The notes under the pieces were generated by a model, which did no database searches, was not told the DNA's origin, and saw nothing but the letters and a program-made list of their open reading frames with translations. From Chloroflexota bacterium (GTDB taxonomy: Bacteria; Chloroflexota; Limnocylindria; Limnocylindrales; CSP1-4), in the NCBI GenBank assembly GCA_013698385.1, contig JACCVB010000293.1:1-19965 (forward strand): a stretch of DNA of 19,965 nucleotides, given 5' to 3'. A program made the position numbers and the translations under genes. Below, one piece after another: positions 1 to 7,569 of this stretch (position 1 is the stretch's first letter; each line of letters opens with the position of its first letter).

Positions 1-242
1 GTAAGGTGAGCGTGGAAGCTACCTCCGCCTCGTGGGTAGTGGAAGCGTCACTCAGCGAGGCTGCGATCCGGACCAGCGTCACGTAGTCCGGAGTCAAGCC
101 CGATCTAGGGGCACGTGACTGGACCGCCCGGCAGAGTGCCGATGCCCGTTCGGGCGGTCGACGACAAACCATCGGACACGCTCGTAGTGGTCCCCGGCGA
201 AGGGCTCTGGACGGGGAGTTCGACTCTCCCCCATCTCCACCA
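1..242 (+). ncRNA. ssrA: tmRNA (ssrA), 3' part; 5' end outside the window
   Basis: Transfer-messenger RNA rescues stalled ribosomes. The 3' end is diagnostic: a T arm at 213-231 with loop TTCGACT (219-225), then the acceptor strand CATCTCC, discriminator A and an encoded CCA at 240-242, as in other tmRNAs. The T stem can pair 6 bp (GGGGAG/CTCCCC), one more than usual. The bases between are rich in short complementary stretches (for example GACCGCCCG at 120-128 with CGGGCGGTC at 151-159), as expected of tmRNA pseudoknots. From position 2 to the end is about 240 nt, close to the stop-to-3'-end distance in E. coli tmRNA, so TAA at 2-4 may be the tag-peptide stop codon. That last point is inference. 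The alanine-acceptor 5' half and most of the tag lie upstream. Confidence 0.88.
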
Positions 243-965
243 ACACCCGCCCGCTTTCGTGGCACGGTGTCAGAGGTGTCCACGTCCTCATGATTTGTCG
301 TGAACTGATACGTCGTGGGTATCGGACACCGCATGGCAACTCATGGGTGTCCAGTCTCGAGGTGTGCTGTCCAACTCGGGCTGGCCGCGCCCAAAAGTCG
401 AGTACGGAAGAAGATCCGACGGGGAGCTTCCGCGCCACGACCTCGTCTAGGGCTCAGGTCTGATCTTCTCCTAGGACGGAGGGGTCGAGAGCCTCAAGCT
501 GCCGTCGATACGCGGCGGCCCGCGCCTTGCCGCGCTGGGTCCCCCGCACTTCCCAGCACTTGATTCGCAGGGTTTAGTTCGGCGCGGTGGTGCGGCCGTG
601 GGGCCGTCTTATTGACGGGGCACGTCAAGGAGCTGTCGCACGCGTTCTCGGCTCGGTCGCTCAAATCCGGGCCGCTCCATTTCATCGGCGACCTGCTGGA
701 GTGTGTGTCTACGCTCGTACGGAGGAAGCCGTTCCTCATCGCGAGCATCAGGTTGTATCGCTCCAGACGCATCCTAAAGGGCATTCGGGACCGTGCTCCA
801 AACACGACGAACCGCGATTGCCTTCCCGCCGCAGGGTGTTCTTGTTGAGCATCGGTTGCGCAAGCCCTTCCGTTGTAATGACGACATCTTTGTGGTTCTG
901 TCCTCATTCTTCCCGGAAATACCAAGTGTCAAGGCCAAAATGGTAGATATTGCGGAGCTCTGAGG
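243..965. other. Gene-free stretch between tmRNA and transposase fossil
   Basis: I find no coding region I can support here. Open frames exist on both strands (for example 494-925 minus and 612-848 plus), but none shows a recognisable motif or the strong G/C third-position bias of the real genes nearby. The base composition looks less G+C-rich than the rest of the window. The 3' end of tmRNA is a common integrase target, so this may be decayed mobile-element DNA. I could not identify an integrase remnant or a second copy of the tmRNA 3' end. Confidence 0.4.
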
Positions 966-969
966 GGTC

Positions 970-1542
970 GTGATCCCCGAGCTTGGGCGGGTGAGCCCCT
1001 ATGGGGGTACGACCTCGCTCGGAGCGAGGCCTGGGTGAGCGTCGGCACCGACCACGACACCGCGGCCCTCGTGGTCGAGAGCATCCGCCGCTGGTGGGCG
1101 ACGATGGGTGCGCCGCTCTATCCTTGACGCGACCCGCCTGCTCATCACCGCCGACGCCGGCGGGAGCAACGGCTACCGGCTCCGCCTGTGGAGTGGGAGC
1201 TCCAGAAGCTCGCCGACGAGACGGGCCTCGAGATCGCCGTCTGCCACTTGCCGCCCGGGACGAGCAAGTGGACAAGATCGAGCACCGCCTCTTCTCGGCG
1301 ATCACCCAGAATTGGCGGGCAAGCCGCTCGTCAGTCACGAGGTCATCGTCAAGCTCATCGCCGCGACGACTGCGACGACCGGCCTCTTTCGCGCCTACGA
1401 GGAATCCGTCCGCAAGGACCTGGGGGCGGGGATCGCAACGGACGAGACCGTTCACCCGGTTGGGCGGCGTCGGCGAGAGCGCATGCCGCATCCGCCGGGT
1501 GTTCATGACCGGCCCGCATCCTCGGCCTTCCGGTCGACCTGA
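970..1542 (+). pseudogene. ISAzo13-type transposase fragment, multiply frameshifted
   Basis: Reading across frames recovers the C-terminal third of an ISAzo13-family DDE transposase. The order is ELGRVSPYG (about 979-1005), YDLARSEAWVSVGTDHDTAA (1008-1067), VESIRRWW, LLITADAGGSNGYRLRLW (about 1138-1190), WELQKLADETGL, CHLPPGTSKW, KIEHRLFSAITQNWR and GKPLVSHEVIVKLIA. At least five single-base indels break the frame, near 1006, 1125, 1191, 1273 and 1317. Most look like loss of one base from a short run. The N-terminal two thirds are missing, and the C-terminus after about 1450 diverges to a stop at 1540-1542. The product cannot be functional. The family call is from remembered conserved blocks; that it is dead is seen directly. 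Confidence 0.8.
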
Positions 1543-1618
1543 GGATCGCCACGTGAGGGCGTCTCCCACCCGCTGACGATGCCGGCTGGTCGCCCTGACC
1601 GCAAATCGGCTTTCCGCC

Positions 1619-1654
1619 CCGTGGAAATCATGATGCCAACCGTGCATTCCACGG
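1619..1654. promoter_or_regulatory. Inverted repeat upstream of the IclR gene, probable operator
   Basis: CCGTGGAA at 1619-1626 is repeated as its exact reverse complement TTCCACGG at 1647-1654, with 20 bases between the arms. It sits immediately upstream of a -10-like hexamer (1655-1660) and 16 bases before the IclR-family start codon. The TGGAA/TTCCA arms resemble the half-sites of the E. coli IclR box. Autoregulation is common in this family, so an autoregulatory operator is the likely role (inference). Confidence 0.55.
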
Positions 1655-1660
1655 TACACT
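1655..1660 (+). promoter_or_regulatory. -10 element for a probable leaderless IclR-family transcript
   Basis: TACACT fits the TANNNT -10 pattern and ends 9 bases before the ATG at 1670. Transcription would start within about 3 bases of the start codon. There is no Shine-Dalgarno sequence in GGACCAGCC between them, which agrees with a leaderless message. No clear -35 hexamer is seen; the arms of the upstream inverted repeat occupy that place. Confidence 0.45.
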
Positions 1661-1669
1661 GGACCAGCC

Positions 1670-2575
1670 ATGACGACGACCGATCGACCCGACACGGAGG
1701 ACGCTGGCCAACCCCGAGCGAGTGTGAAGCCAAGCGGGCCACGCGAGTCGTCGACCGGTGGGATCCGGACCCTCGAGCGCGCATTCGCCGTCCTCGAGCT
1801 GTTGGGCTCCGCCGAGACCGGCATGACCCTGTCCGCGATCGCCCAGAAGATCAACCTGCCGATCGGGACGACCCACCGGATGCTCAAGGCGTTGACGGCT
1901 CATGGCTACGTCGAACAGGACCTGCGCACCAAGTGGTACGAACTCGGACTGAAGGTCATGGAGCTCCGTGGGTCGGTGATCATGCAGGCGGTGCGCATGG
2001 CCGCCGAGGTCAGACCGTATCTCCGGACGCTCTCGCTTCAGACCGGCCTGCGCTGCCACCTCGCGATCTACCGAGGCGGCAATGTCATCTACATCGATCG
2101 CGTCGACAGCGGGTCGGAGGGAACCGCGTACGTCCCGCTCGGCTTGCAGGCACCGGCCTATTCGACCGGACTAGGCAAGGTCCTGCTCGCCTACGCACCG
2201 CCGGAGGAGGTCGAGGCGCTATTGGCCTCGAAAGGCCGCCAGAAGTTCACCAAGAACACCATCACGGACCCCACCGAGTTACGCAAGGAACTGAGCCTGA
2301 CCCGCCAGCGCGGCTTCGCGATCGACCACGGCGAATCGAGCGAGTTCCGAAGCTGCATCGGTGCGCCCATCTTCGACTATCGCGCCCGGGCGATCGCCGC
2401 GATCTCGGTCGCGACCACGGTCGAGGAGGTGACTCGGCGAGCGCCGGAGCTCGAGTCGATCGTCGTCGCGACGGCTCGGGCGATCTCGGACCACTTCGGT
2501 TTTCGCTCGACGGGCGATGGCACGATCGCGGGCTCCGTTCCGCCCGATCCACGCACCGCCATGGTGAACGGCTAG
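1670..2575 (+). CDS. IclR-family transcriptional regulator
   Basis: A DNA-binding regulator of 301 residues, slightly longer than the usual 250-270 because of a polar, probably disordered N-terminus (residues 1-30). A winged helix-turn-helix spans about residues 31-95, with the recognition segment around 53-74 (MTLSAIAQKINLPIGTTHRM). The effector-binding domain follows, with the typical RGFAIDHGE and CIGAPIFD segments near residues 215-240. The gene opens the catabolic cluster, and matching TGGAA-type sites lie at several cluster promoters, so it is probably the local pathway regulator. IclR proteins can repress or activate; the operator overlap at its own promoter suggests autorepression. 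The ligand is unknown. The ATG at 1670 is chosen for its fit to the -10 element; a start at GTG or ATG further in would remove only the disordered tail. Confidence 0.93.
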   Translation: MTTTDRPDTEDAGQPRASVKPSGPRESSTGGIRTLERAFAVLELLGSAETGMTLSAIAQKINLPIGTTHRMLKALTAHGYVEQDLRTKWYELGLKVMELRGSVIMQAVRMAAEVRPYLRTLSLQTGLRCHLAIYRGGNVIYIDRVDSGSEGTAYVPLGLQAPAYSTGLGKVLLAYAPPEEVEALLASKGRQKFTKNTITDPTELRKELSLTRQRGFAIDHGESSEFRSCIGAPIFDYRARAIAAISVATTVEEVTRRAPELESIVVATARAISDHFGFRSTGDGTIAGSVPPDPRTAMVNG

Positions 2576-2577
2576 AT

Positions 2578-2596
2578 CGGTCCACTGCCCGGACCG
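2578..2596. terminator. Hairpin between convergent genes, possible bidirectional terminator
   Basis: CGGTCC (2578-2583) and GGACCG (2591-2596) form a 6-bp stem with a 7-base loop in the 24-base gap between the IclR stop (2575) and the convergent hydrolase stop (2600). There is no T-tract on either side, so an intrinsic terminator is only a possibility. Confidence 0.35.
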
Positions 2597-2599
2597 CCC

Positions 2600-3556
2600 T
2601 CACAGCAACGTTCGGGCGCGCTCGATGTGCAGGAGTGCGGCGTGCAGCGAGGCCTCGCCGATCGCCTCGAGGTCGGCATCGTGGCCATCGAATGGCGCCG
2701 GCAGACCTTGCAGAAACGCGCAGATCGCCCCCTTGTCTGATGGATATCGGGCGGCCACGACCTCCCGCGCCACCTGGTCCGCGATCGGCGGGAACGATCC
2801 GCTCTCCTCGAGCAGGGCGGCCAGGGATCGGCCCTCGACGACCGGCGATGCTCCGACCAGATGCCTCGAACGGAACCGATGACCGAGCCCGACCATCGGC
2901 ACGCCAAGCTCTCCGATCCTTGCCAGCGACGACAGGTAGGCTTCCGGGTCTTCGTACAGCGGCAACCCCGAACCGCCGCCCAGACCCTGGATCGCGTCTC
3001 CGACGAGTGCCGTCATGTCCGGCTGGATGAGATAGGTCAACGACCCGCCGGTGTGGCCGGGAGTGTGAACGACGTCAAGCGCGACGCCCGCGCCGAGATC
3101 GATCCGGTCGCCGTCGCGCAGCGTGAGCTCGACGATGACCGGTCGGCCGGCGTCGGCGAGCAAGGACGCGATCCGCTCCTCAGTCCGATGCTGGAGGCCG
3201 ACCGCGTGGAAGTCGGCGAGGAAGTCGTCGTCGGGGACCGGACGCTTCCACAGACCGTCCATCCGAAGCTGATCCGCCGGATGGACACCGACCGTGGCGT
3301 CCGAGGCGCTGACGACGCTTGCGTGACCCCCGACATGGTCCGGGTGGGCATGGGTCGTCAGAATAAGATCGACCTCTCGGAGCGTCAGCCCGATGGTTGC
3401 GAGGCCCGGGCCGATGGTCGAGACCGGATGCTGCGCAAAGCCCGTATCCACGAGCGCGGTCCGTCGCCCGAGAACCACGTAGATCGCGACAAAGCCCGTT
3501 CCGATTGGCCCACGGATCAGGCGGACGTGGGGGCTGACTGCCTCGGTGGCTACCAC
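2600..3556 (-). CDS. Metallo-beta-lactamase-fold hydrolase
   Basis: A 318-residue hydrolase of the metallo-beta-lactamase superfamily, probably cytoplasmic (no signal peptide). With GTG at 3556 as residue 1, the zinc-binding HxHxDH motif is H69-A-H-P-D73-H74, then H168 in TPGHTGG, D187 in VGDAI and H226 in GLGHR. This is the complete binuclear ligand set. The C-terminal third is helical, as in the glyoxalase II/lactonase-like and thioesterase-like branches. An ATG at 3634 is also in frame, but it would run 23 bases into the divergent gene and add non-conserved residues. The GTG at 3556 lies 10 bases after the -10-like TATCGT on this strand, so a leaderless start is favoured. The substrate cannot be read from sequence; a lactone, thioester or other ester intermediate of the local pathway is plausible. 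Confidence 0.87.
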   Translation of the reverse strand: MVATEAVSPHVRLIRGPIGTGFVAIYVVLGRRTALVDTGFAQHPVSTIGPGLATIGLTLREVDLILTTHAHPDHVGGHASVVSASDATVGVHPADQLRMDGLWKRPVPDDDFLADFHAVGLQHRTEERIASLLADAGRPVIVELTLRDGDRIDLGAGVALDVVHTPGHTGGSLTYLIQPDMTALVGDAIQGLGGGSGLPLYEDPEAYLSSLARIGELGVPMVGLGHRFRSRHLVGASPVVEGRSLAALLEESGSFPPIADQVAREVVAARYPSDKGAICAFLQGLPAPFDGHDADLEAIGEASLHAALLHIERARTLL

Positions 3557-3559
3557 GGT

Positions 3560-3576
3560 GTGAGATACGATATCAC
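3560..3576. promoter_or_regulatory. Near-palindromic divergent promoter region
   Basis: The 17 bases are an imperfect dyad with outer arms GTGA/TCAC and inner AT/AT (6 of 8 pairs match). Its core contains back-to-back -10-like hexamers: TACGAT on the plus strand (3566-3571) and TATCGT on the minus strand (3572 down to 3567). One element could therefore drive both the PLP-enzyme gene and the hydrolase gene. No -35 consensus is evident. Confidence 0.4.
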
Positions 3577-3611
3577 CAGACGGAGTGCCCGAACTCGTGC
3601 TGAGGACGTTG

Positions 3612-4664
3612 ATGACCGCGAACGCGAACCGCATCGACGAGTTGCAACGCCGTCTCGACAAGATTCCGCGAGTCCTCCTGGGGTCGCTCCCGACCCCGCT
3701 CCAGGAGGCGCCCCGGCTCGCCGACCTCCTCGGCGTGCGGCGCCTCTTCGTCAAGCGCGACGACCTGACGGGGCTGGGGCTCGGTGGCAACAAGGTACGG
3801 ACCCTGGAGCACACCGTCGCCGAGGCCGTGGCATCGGGCGCGGACCTTCTCCTGGGCGCTGCCTACGTCCATTCGAACCATTGTCGCCAGCTGGCGGCTG
3901 CCGGGGCGAAGATGGGAATCGAGGTCCGGCTCCTCCTGCGTCGGTCGGGTGATCGGCCGGTCTCGTGGCAAGGCAACCTGCTCCTCGATGAGCTGTTCGG
4001 GGCAGGCATCGAATTCGTCGAGGCAGCCGATACGTTCACCCTGCTCGAGCTCGCCCGGGGGCGCGTCGCCGAGTTCGAAGCGTCGGGGCGTCGACCGATG
4101 CTGCTGACCCTCACCCCCGCCTCGAAGCTCCTTGGGGCGATCGCGGCGATGCGCACCCTGCTCGAGATCGAGGGCCAGCTCCGGGCCGCCGGAGAAGTAC
4201 GGTCCTCGATCTATGTCAGTTCCGGTGGGCCGACCTATGCCGGCCTCCTTTCGGCAGCTCGCCTGATCGGGGCCGACATCCAGGTCCGTGGGATCTCGCA
4301 TCAGTTCGACACGGCCATCCAGGTTGATATCGTGACCGGGCTGCTCGCCGAGATCGAGTCGCTTCTCAGGCTCGCCGTCCCGCCCGTGGCGCCTGACATC
4401 GAGATCGACGATCGCTTCATCGGGCCGGGCTATGGGCTGTCGTCCGCGGCTGCCTTCGATGCGATCCGGATCGCCGGCGCGCTCGATGGCCTCGTCCTCG
4501 ATCCGATCTACACCGGCAAAGCGATGGCCGGGCTCCTTGGCCATGCCCGCGAAGGGCGGCTGACGCCGGACGATGTGATCGCGTTCCACCATACCGGCGG
4601 AGTCCCAGCGTTGTTCACGTGTGCCGACCAGCTGCGCGTGGGGCCAAGTCCCACTGGCGTCTAG
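3612..4664 (+). CDS. PLP-dependent deaminase/desulfhydrase (D-cysteine desulfhydrase / ACC deaminase family)
   Basis: A 350-residue fold-type II PLP enzyme. The cofactor lysine is K61 in LGGNKVRTLE. SNHCRQLAAA is the family's SNHxRQTAA segment near residue 94. GPGYG, LDPIYTGKAMAGL and HHTGGVPALF follow in the usual C-terminal order. Family members eliminate or deaminate small amino acids (D-cysteine, 1-aminocyclopropane-1-carboxylate, L-cysteate) to give a 2-oxo acid and ammonia through an enamine/imine. The glycine-rich segment normally reading GGSNxxG is replaced by TPASKLLG, so the substrate may be unusual. The ATG at 3612 is preceded by GAGGA at 3602-3606. A GTG at 3585 is an alternative that adds nine poorly conserved residues. 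A RidA-like imine hydrolase in the neighbouring operon would fit this chemistry. Confidence 0.88.
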   Translation: MTANANRIDELQRRLDKIPRVLLGSLPTPLQEAPRLADLLGVRRLFVKRDDLTGLGLGGNKVRTLEHTVAEAVASGADLLLGAAYVHSNHCRQLAAAGAKMGIEVRLLLRRSGDRPVSWQGNLLLDELFGAGIEFVEAADTFTLLELARGRVAEFEASGRRPMLLTLTPASKLLGAIAAMRTLLEIEGQLRAAGEVRSSIYVSSGGPTYAGLLSAARLIGADIQVRGISHQFDTAIQVDIVTGLLAEIESLLRLAVPPVAPDIEIDDRFIGPGYGLSSAAAFDAIRIAGALDGLVLDPIYTGKAMAGLLGHAREGRLTPDDVIAFHHTGGVPALFTCADQLRVGPSPTGV

Positions 4665-5476
4665 GGATGTTCCTCCTCGACCGCGGGTGGTCCGACACTC
4701 CAGATCCGCATGAGCTCGGCATCGTCCGGTGACGGCGTCCGAGCGTTCCTGCCGCCATCGACCCTGATCACCTCACCGCTGAGGTACGACGCCCCGATCG
4801 AGGTCAGGAAGGCGACGACCTCGGCGATCTCCTCGGGCCGCCCGGGCCGGCGAAGCGGGATCATCGCCCAGCGGCCGAGGTTGTTCGGCGTCGGTTCGTC
4901 ATCCACCAACCGGTGATTCACGACGTTCCCGGGCTGCACGGCGTTGACAAGGATGCCGTGCGGACCGAGCTCCGTCGCCAGGCCGCGGGCCATCGCCTCG
5001 AGGCCCGCCTTGGCCGCGTCATAGATGACCGCATTCGTGTGCGCGGCTGTCGCGCCCGTACTCGAGACGAAGACGATCCGGCCGCCCCGCCCGCGGCCCA
5101 CCATCGACCGGGCGATGCCCTGGGCGACGAGGAAGTGAGACGCGAGGTTCAATTCGAGCTGACCGTCGAGGTCCGCCTCTGACACGTCGAGCGCCGGTCC
5201 GATCGTCCCTTCGCCGGCCGCCGAGACGAGGATGTCGACGCCGTCCGGAGCGAGCCGGCCGAGTTCGTCGACGAGGTGGTGGACATCGGCCCGACGCGAT
5301 AGATCGGCGGCCACACCGATCGCGTCGATCCCGCCGGCCTGCAGCTCCGCACACAGGGCGTCGACCGCAGTCGGCCGACGGCCGATGGCGATGATCTTCG
5401 CGCCGTCCTGGCCCAGGCGTCGTGCGCACGCGCCACCGATCGCACCCGTCGCACCTGTCACCACGGCGACGCTCAC
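4661..5476 (-). CDS. SDR-family NAD(P)-dependent oxidoreductase
   Basis: A 271-residue short-chain dehydrogenase with a Rossmann fold, of normal length. The nucleotide-binding motif TGATGAIG is at residues 7-14, D59 sits in AADLS, and SAAG (85-88) replaces the common NNAG. The catalytic tetrad is N110, S138/S139, Y152 and K156 (YDAAK). The C-terminus has the usual YLSGEVIRVDGG. It starts with GTG, 52 bases after the last ATPase gene on the same strand, and is probably the last gene of the operon. A CCGTGGAAA element lies 10 bases upstream, and no strong ribosome binding site is visible. Its TAG stop shares the CTAG at 4661-4664 with the stop of the convergent PLP-enzyme gene. It probably oxidises an alcohol or reduces a ketone in the pathway; the substrate is unknown. 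Confidence 0.92.
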   Translation of the reverse strand: MSVAVVTGATGAIGGACARRLGQDGAKIIAIGRRPTAVDALCAELQAGGIDAIGVAADLSRRADVHHLVDELGRLAPDGVDILVSAAGEGTIGPALDVSEADLDGQLELNLASHFLVAQGIARSMVGRGRGGRIVFVSSTGATAAHTNAVIYDAAKAGLEAMARGLATELGPHGILVNAVQPGNVVNHRLVDDEPTPNNLGRWAMIPLRRPGRPEEIAEVVAFLTSIGASYLSGEVIRVDGGRNARTPSPDDAELMRIWSVGPPAVEEEHP

Positions 5477-5485
5477 GACAGGCCA

Positions 5486-5494
5486 CCGTGGAAA
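5486..5494 (+). promoter_or_regulatory. CCGTGGAAA element before the SDR gene
   Basis: This is an exact copy of the 9-base sequence found at 1619-1627 (IclR promoter) and 11184-11192 (upstream of the solute-binding-protein promoter). It lies in the 51-base gap between the last ATPase gene and the SDR gene. A regulator half-site is the inferred role. Confidence 0.3.
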
Positions 5495-5527
5495 GGGAAG
5501 ATGGCGGCCACCGCCCGCCCGTCCGGC

Positions 5528-6568
5528 TCAAACGTCGGACGGGACCGCTTCGGCGGACGGGGCCAGCCTGCCTGCGGCCGGCAGGTCCCGCCAGAAATGG
5601 CAGGCGACGTAGGTCCCATCGCCGGCATCCTCGAGCTGTGGCTCGACGTTTGCGCACAGTTCCTGCGCGTAGGGGCAGCGCGTCCGGAACCGGCAGCCGG
5701 ACGGGGGGTCTGTCGGGCTCGGGATCTCGCCCCGCAGGACGACCCGACGGCGCGACCGTTCGAGCGCAGGATCGGCGATCGGAACGGCCGACACGAGAGC
5801 CTGGGTGTACGGATGACGTGGCCTGGAAAAGATGGTCCGGCTCGCTCCCCGCTCGACGACACGGCCGAGGTACATGACCGCCGCGCGTTGCGAAACGTGG
5901 CGAACGACGTGGAGATCATGCGCGATGAACAGGTACGCCATCCCAAGCTCACGCTGCAACTCATCGAGCAGCTGCAGAACCTGGGCCTGGATGCTGACGT
6001 CGAGAGCGGCTACTGGCTCGTCGCAGATGACGAGCGAAGGGTCGAGCGCGAGGGCTCGGGCGATGCCGATCCGTTGCCGCTGGCCGCCCGAGAACTCGTG
6101 CGGGAAGCGTGTGCCGGCATCGCTCGGAAGGCCTACCTGGTCGAGCAGGGCCGCCACCCGCTGGCGCCGCGACGGGCCGTCGCCGAGCCGGTGGATGTCG
6201 AGCGGCTCACGGATGATCGACGCCACGGACAGCCGCGAGTTCAGGCTGCCGTACGGGTCCTGGAAGATCATCTGTGCTCGTCGACGCAGCCTCCGGATCG
6301 CGGCCGGATCCCGACTTGTCACGTCGGCACCCTCGAAACGGACGGTTCCGGCGGTCGGTCGCACGAGCTGCAGGATCGCCCGCCCGGTCGTGCTCTTGCC
6401 GGAGCCGGACTCGCCGACGAGCCCCATCGTCTCACCCTGGGCGATGTCGAGCGAGACGCCATCGACGGCGCTGACCATCCGTCGAGGGCTCAACAGGCCG
6501 TCGCCAGGCAGGCTGAAATGGACCTTCAGATCGCGGACCTCAAGCAGGCTCTCGCTCGCCGTCGTCAC
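5528..6568 (-). CDS. Peptide-type ABC transporter ATP-binding protein (DppF/OppF type)
   Basis: The second ATPase of a dipeptide/oligopeptide-type importer, 346 residues, at the inner face of the membrane. Walker A GESGSGKST is at residues 52-60, the Q-loop FQDP near 102-105, signature FSGGQRQR at 159-166, Walker B LVICDEP at 179-185 and switch histidine H217. The C-terminal extension carries GCRFRTRCPYAQELC, the cysteine-containing tail typical of this subfamily. An ATG at 6694 is open in frame but lies deep inside the preceding gene. The GTG at 6568 overlaps that gene's TGA as GTGA, like the other junctions of this operon, so it is chosen. It would form a heterodimer with the adjacent DppD-type ATPase. 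Confidence 0.94.
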   Translation of the reverse strand: MTTASESLLEVRDLKVHFSLPGDGLLSPRRMVSAVDGVSLDIAQGETMGLVGESGSGKSTTGRAILQLVRPTAGTVRFEGADVTSRDPAAIRRLRRRAQMIFQDPYGSLNSRLSVASIIREPLDIHRLGDGPSRRQRVAALLDQVGLPSDAGTRFPHEFSGGQRQRIGIARALALDPSLVICDEPVAALDVSIQAQVLQLLDELQRELGMAYLFIAHDLHVVRHVSQRAAVMYLGRVVERGASRTIFSRPRHPYTQALVSAVPIADPALERSRRRVVLRGEIPSPTDPPSGCRFRTRCPYAQELCANVEPQLEDAGDGTYVACHFWRDLPAAGRLAPSAEAVPSDV

Positions 6569-7569
6569 GCCGGTTCGGCCCGTGGCTCGGCGACGTGGCA
6601 GGCGGCCGCGCGGTCGCGACCCATCGCCCGGAGCGGCGGGGTCTCCTCGCGGCACAGGTCGACGACGAACCGACAACGCGGGGCGAAGGCGCACCCGACA
6701 AGGACGGGACCGAGGCCGGGCGGCTGCCCGGGGATCGGGATGAGACTCTCGGTCGACTCATCGGACAGCTGGCGAACCGTGTCCAGCAGACCGATCGTGT
6801 ATGGCTGGGCAGGATCGCGAAAGACGTCGTCGACCTGGCCGTATTCGAACATCCGTCCGCCGTACATCACGTAGACCCGGTTCGCGACGCCGGCCACCAC
6901 GCCCAGGTCGTGGGTGATGAGCAGGACCGCCATCCTCATCTCCCGCTGCAATCGACCGAGCAGCTCCATGATCTGCGCCTGGATGGTCACGTCCAACGCC
7001 GTAGTGGGCTCGTCCGCGATGAGCAGCTCCGGTCCGGCGGCAAGGGCCATGGCGATCATCGCGCGCTGGCGCATCCCACCCGAAAGTTGATGGGGGTACG
7101 CGTCGACGAGCTTGCCAGGGGCGGGCACATCGACCATCGCCAGCAACTCGATCGCCCGGGCCCGGGCGATCCGCCCGTGCAGGCCCATGTGGCGCTCGAG
7201 CGATTCGGTGATCTGCCGCCCGATCGTGAGGACCGCATTGAGCGACGACATCGGGTTCTGGAAGACCATCGCGATCCGCCGACCACGGATATCGCGAATC
7301 TCTCGTTCGCCGAGCTTCGACATGTCCGCACCGTCGAGGCCGAGCCAGTCCGCGCTCATCCGTGCGCCGGGCGGCGTCAGGCGCATGATGGCCAGTGCAC
7401 TCATGCTCTTGCCGGATCCCGATTCGCCGACGAGCGCGACCGTCTCACCACGACCGACCGAAAGTGAGACCCGGTCGACGGCCATCAGATCGCCGCGAGG
7501 CGACGGGAAGGCCACGCTCAGGCCGCGAACGTCGAGCAGGGGCGCCTCGGCCGGGTGCGAGGGCGTCAC
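6565..7569 (-). CDS. Peptide-type ABC transporter ATP-binding protein (DppD/OppD type)
   Basis: The first ATPase of the importer, 334 residues. Walker A GESGSGKS is at 48-55, Q-loop FQNP at 103-106, signature LSGGMRQR at 162-169, Walker B LLIADEP at 182-188 and switch histidine H220. The C-terminal tail holds GCAFAPRCRF and a further cysteine (VDLC), as usual for the family. The GTG start at 7569 shares GTGA with the stop of the permease gene before it, and its own TGA is shared with the next GTG. Such one-base-shifted overlaps normally mean translational coupling and equal subunit supply. All catalytic motifs are intact. Confidence 0.95.
   Translation of the reverse strand: MTPSHPAEAPLLDVRGLSVAFPSPRGDLMAVDRVSLSVGRGETVALVGESGSGKSMSALAIMRLTPPGARMSADWLGLDGADMSKLGEREIRDIRGRRIAMVFQNPMSSLNAVLTIGRQITESLERHMGLHGRIARARAIELLAMVDVPAPGKLVDAYPHQLSGGMRQRAMIAMALAAGPELLIADEPTTALDVTIQAQIMELLGRLQREMRMAVLLITHDLGVVAGVANRVYVMYGGRMFEYGQVDDVFRDPAQPYTIGLLDTVRQLSDESTESLIPIPGQPPGLGPVLVGCAFAPRCRFVVDLCREETPPLRAMGRDRAAACHVAEPRAEPA

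Noticed and set aside
1579..3030. 483-codon plus-strand open frame over the IclR and hydrolase genes
   Set aside because: It runs in another frame across the IclR gene and antisense through its convergent neighbour; Arg/Pro-rich and motif-free.
5501..6874. 457-codon plus-strand open frame
   Set aside because: Antisense to the two ATPase genes, which carry intact Walker and signature motifs.
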